The notes below the pieces were generated by a model that had not been told where the DNA came from, searched no databases, and was given only the letters and a program-made list of their open reading frames with translations. DNA of 5,855 nucleotides from Sulfurovum sp. (lineage in GTDB: Bacteria; Campylobacterota; Campylobacteria; Campylobacterales; Sulfurovaceae). Both the position numbers and the translations under genes were made by a program. Shown in pieces: positions 5,577 to 5,855 of this stretch. The DNA is taken from the NCBI GenBank assembly GCA_015661795.1, contig DQVJ01000223.1:1-5855 (forward strand), in the 5' to 3' direction. How positions within the stretch are numbered: position 1 is the first letter of the stretch; each line of letters begins with the position of its first letter.

Positions 5577-5855
5577 TAGAACTTGTAAAAGCAAAATTAA
5601 ACGATATACCACAGATGCAGACCATGGTACTAGAAGAAGTAAAAGATGGTGTGATATTAAATCGTACAGATGATGAAGTTGCTACGAATATACGCTCTTA
5701 TGTACTTGCCAAGAAAGGTAATGAAATTGTAGGATACACAGCCTTACACATACACTCACAACGATTGGCAGAAATAAGAAGTTTAATCGTACATGCAGAA
5801 TACCGTGGGGAGAAAATAGGGCAGTCTATGGTTGAGTTTGCATTGAATGAAGCAA
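5573..5855 (+). CDS. argA: GNAT N-acetyltransferase, probable standalone N-acetylglutamate synthase (3' end beyond window)
   Basis: Only the first 94 codons are present. The start is GTG 5573, overlapping the engB stop (GTGA), with GAGGA at 5562-5566 at 6-nt spacing. The sequence is a GNAT fold from residue 1: IELVKAKLNDIPQM (strand 1, helix 1), EEVKDGVILNRTDDEVATNI, a GYTALHIH strand, EIRSLIVHAEYRG with the acetyl-CoA loop RGEKIG at 78-83. The DGVILNRTDDEVATNI stretch resembles the acetyltransferase domain of E. coli ArgA (GILVRRSREQLEMEI), so glutamate N-acetylation, the first step of arginine synthesis, is the best guess. No amino-acid-kinase domain precedes it, which would mean the usual arginine-feedback module is absent. 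A general amino-acid acetyltransferase is the main alternative. Confidence 0.75.
   Translation, partial: MIELVKAKLNDIPQMQTMVLEEVKDGVILNRTDDEVATNIRSYVLAKKGNEIVGYTALHIHSQRLAEIRSLIVHAEYRGEKIGQSMVEFALNEA

Overview
The window is an AT-rich, gene-dense stretch of a Gram-negative bacterium, with every gene on the + strand. The gene order (tatD, LysM lytic transglycosylase, rlpA, Kdo-8-P phosphatase, lptC, lptA, engB) is one I remember from Campylobacterota (Campylobacter, Helicobacter, Sulfurimonas and Sulfurovum types). The AT-rich codon use, the TTG/GTG starts and the standalone GNAT-type N-acetylglutamate synthase agree with that. A free-living Sulfurovum/Sulfurimonas-like member is my best guess. 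This rests on memory of gene order and protein style, not on a database search.

Layout: positions 1-69 hold a leader with a probable extended -10 promoter. Next come tatD (70-840), a LysM-bearing MltD-type lytic transglycosylase (850-1950), a 99-nt AT-rich gap, rlpA lipoprotein (2050-2832), hisB (2849-3421), kdsC (3418-3915), lptC (3906-4418), a 43-nt gap with a second extended -10 and a perfect 16-bp palindrome, lptA (4462-4941), engB (4938-5576), and the first 94 codons of a GNAT acetyltransferase resembling ArgA (5573 to the window edge). Four neighbouring pairs overlap by 4-10 nt, so translation is probably coupled and most of the window is probably co-transcribed. No terminator hairpin, RNA gene, mobile element or CRISPR array was seen, and no gap between genes exceeds 100 nt.

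The genes centre on the cell envelope. MltD-like and RlpA are two different peptidoglycan lytic transglycosylases with different glycan-binding modules (LysM and SPOR). KdsC makes Kdo for the LPS inner core, and LptC and LptA form the inner-membrane anchor and periplasmic bridge of LPS export. EngB (ribosome assembly GTPase), TatD (nuclease family), HisB (histidine synthesis) and the ArgA-like protein (arginine synthesis) are housekeeping genes sharing the cluster.

I found no convincing undescribed system. The most useful second looks are the palindrome over the putative lptA promoter, a DxDxDG acidic loop in the SPOR domain of RlpA, four cysteines around the lytic transglycosylase active site, and the insertion of hisB directly upstream of a HAD phosphatase gene.
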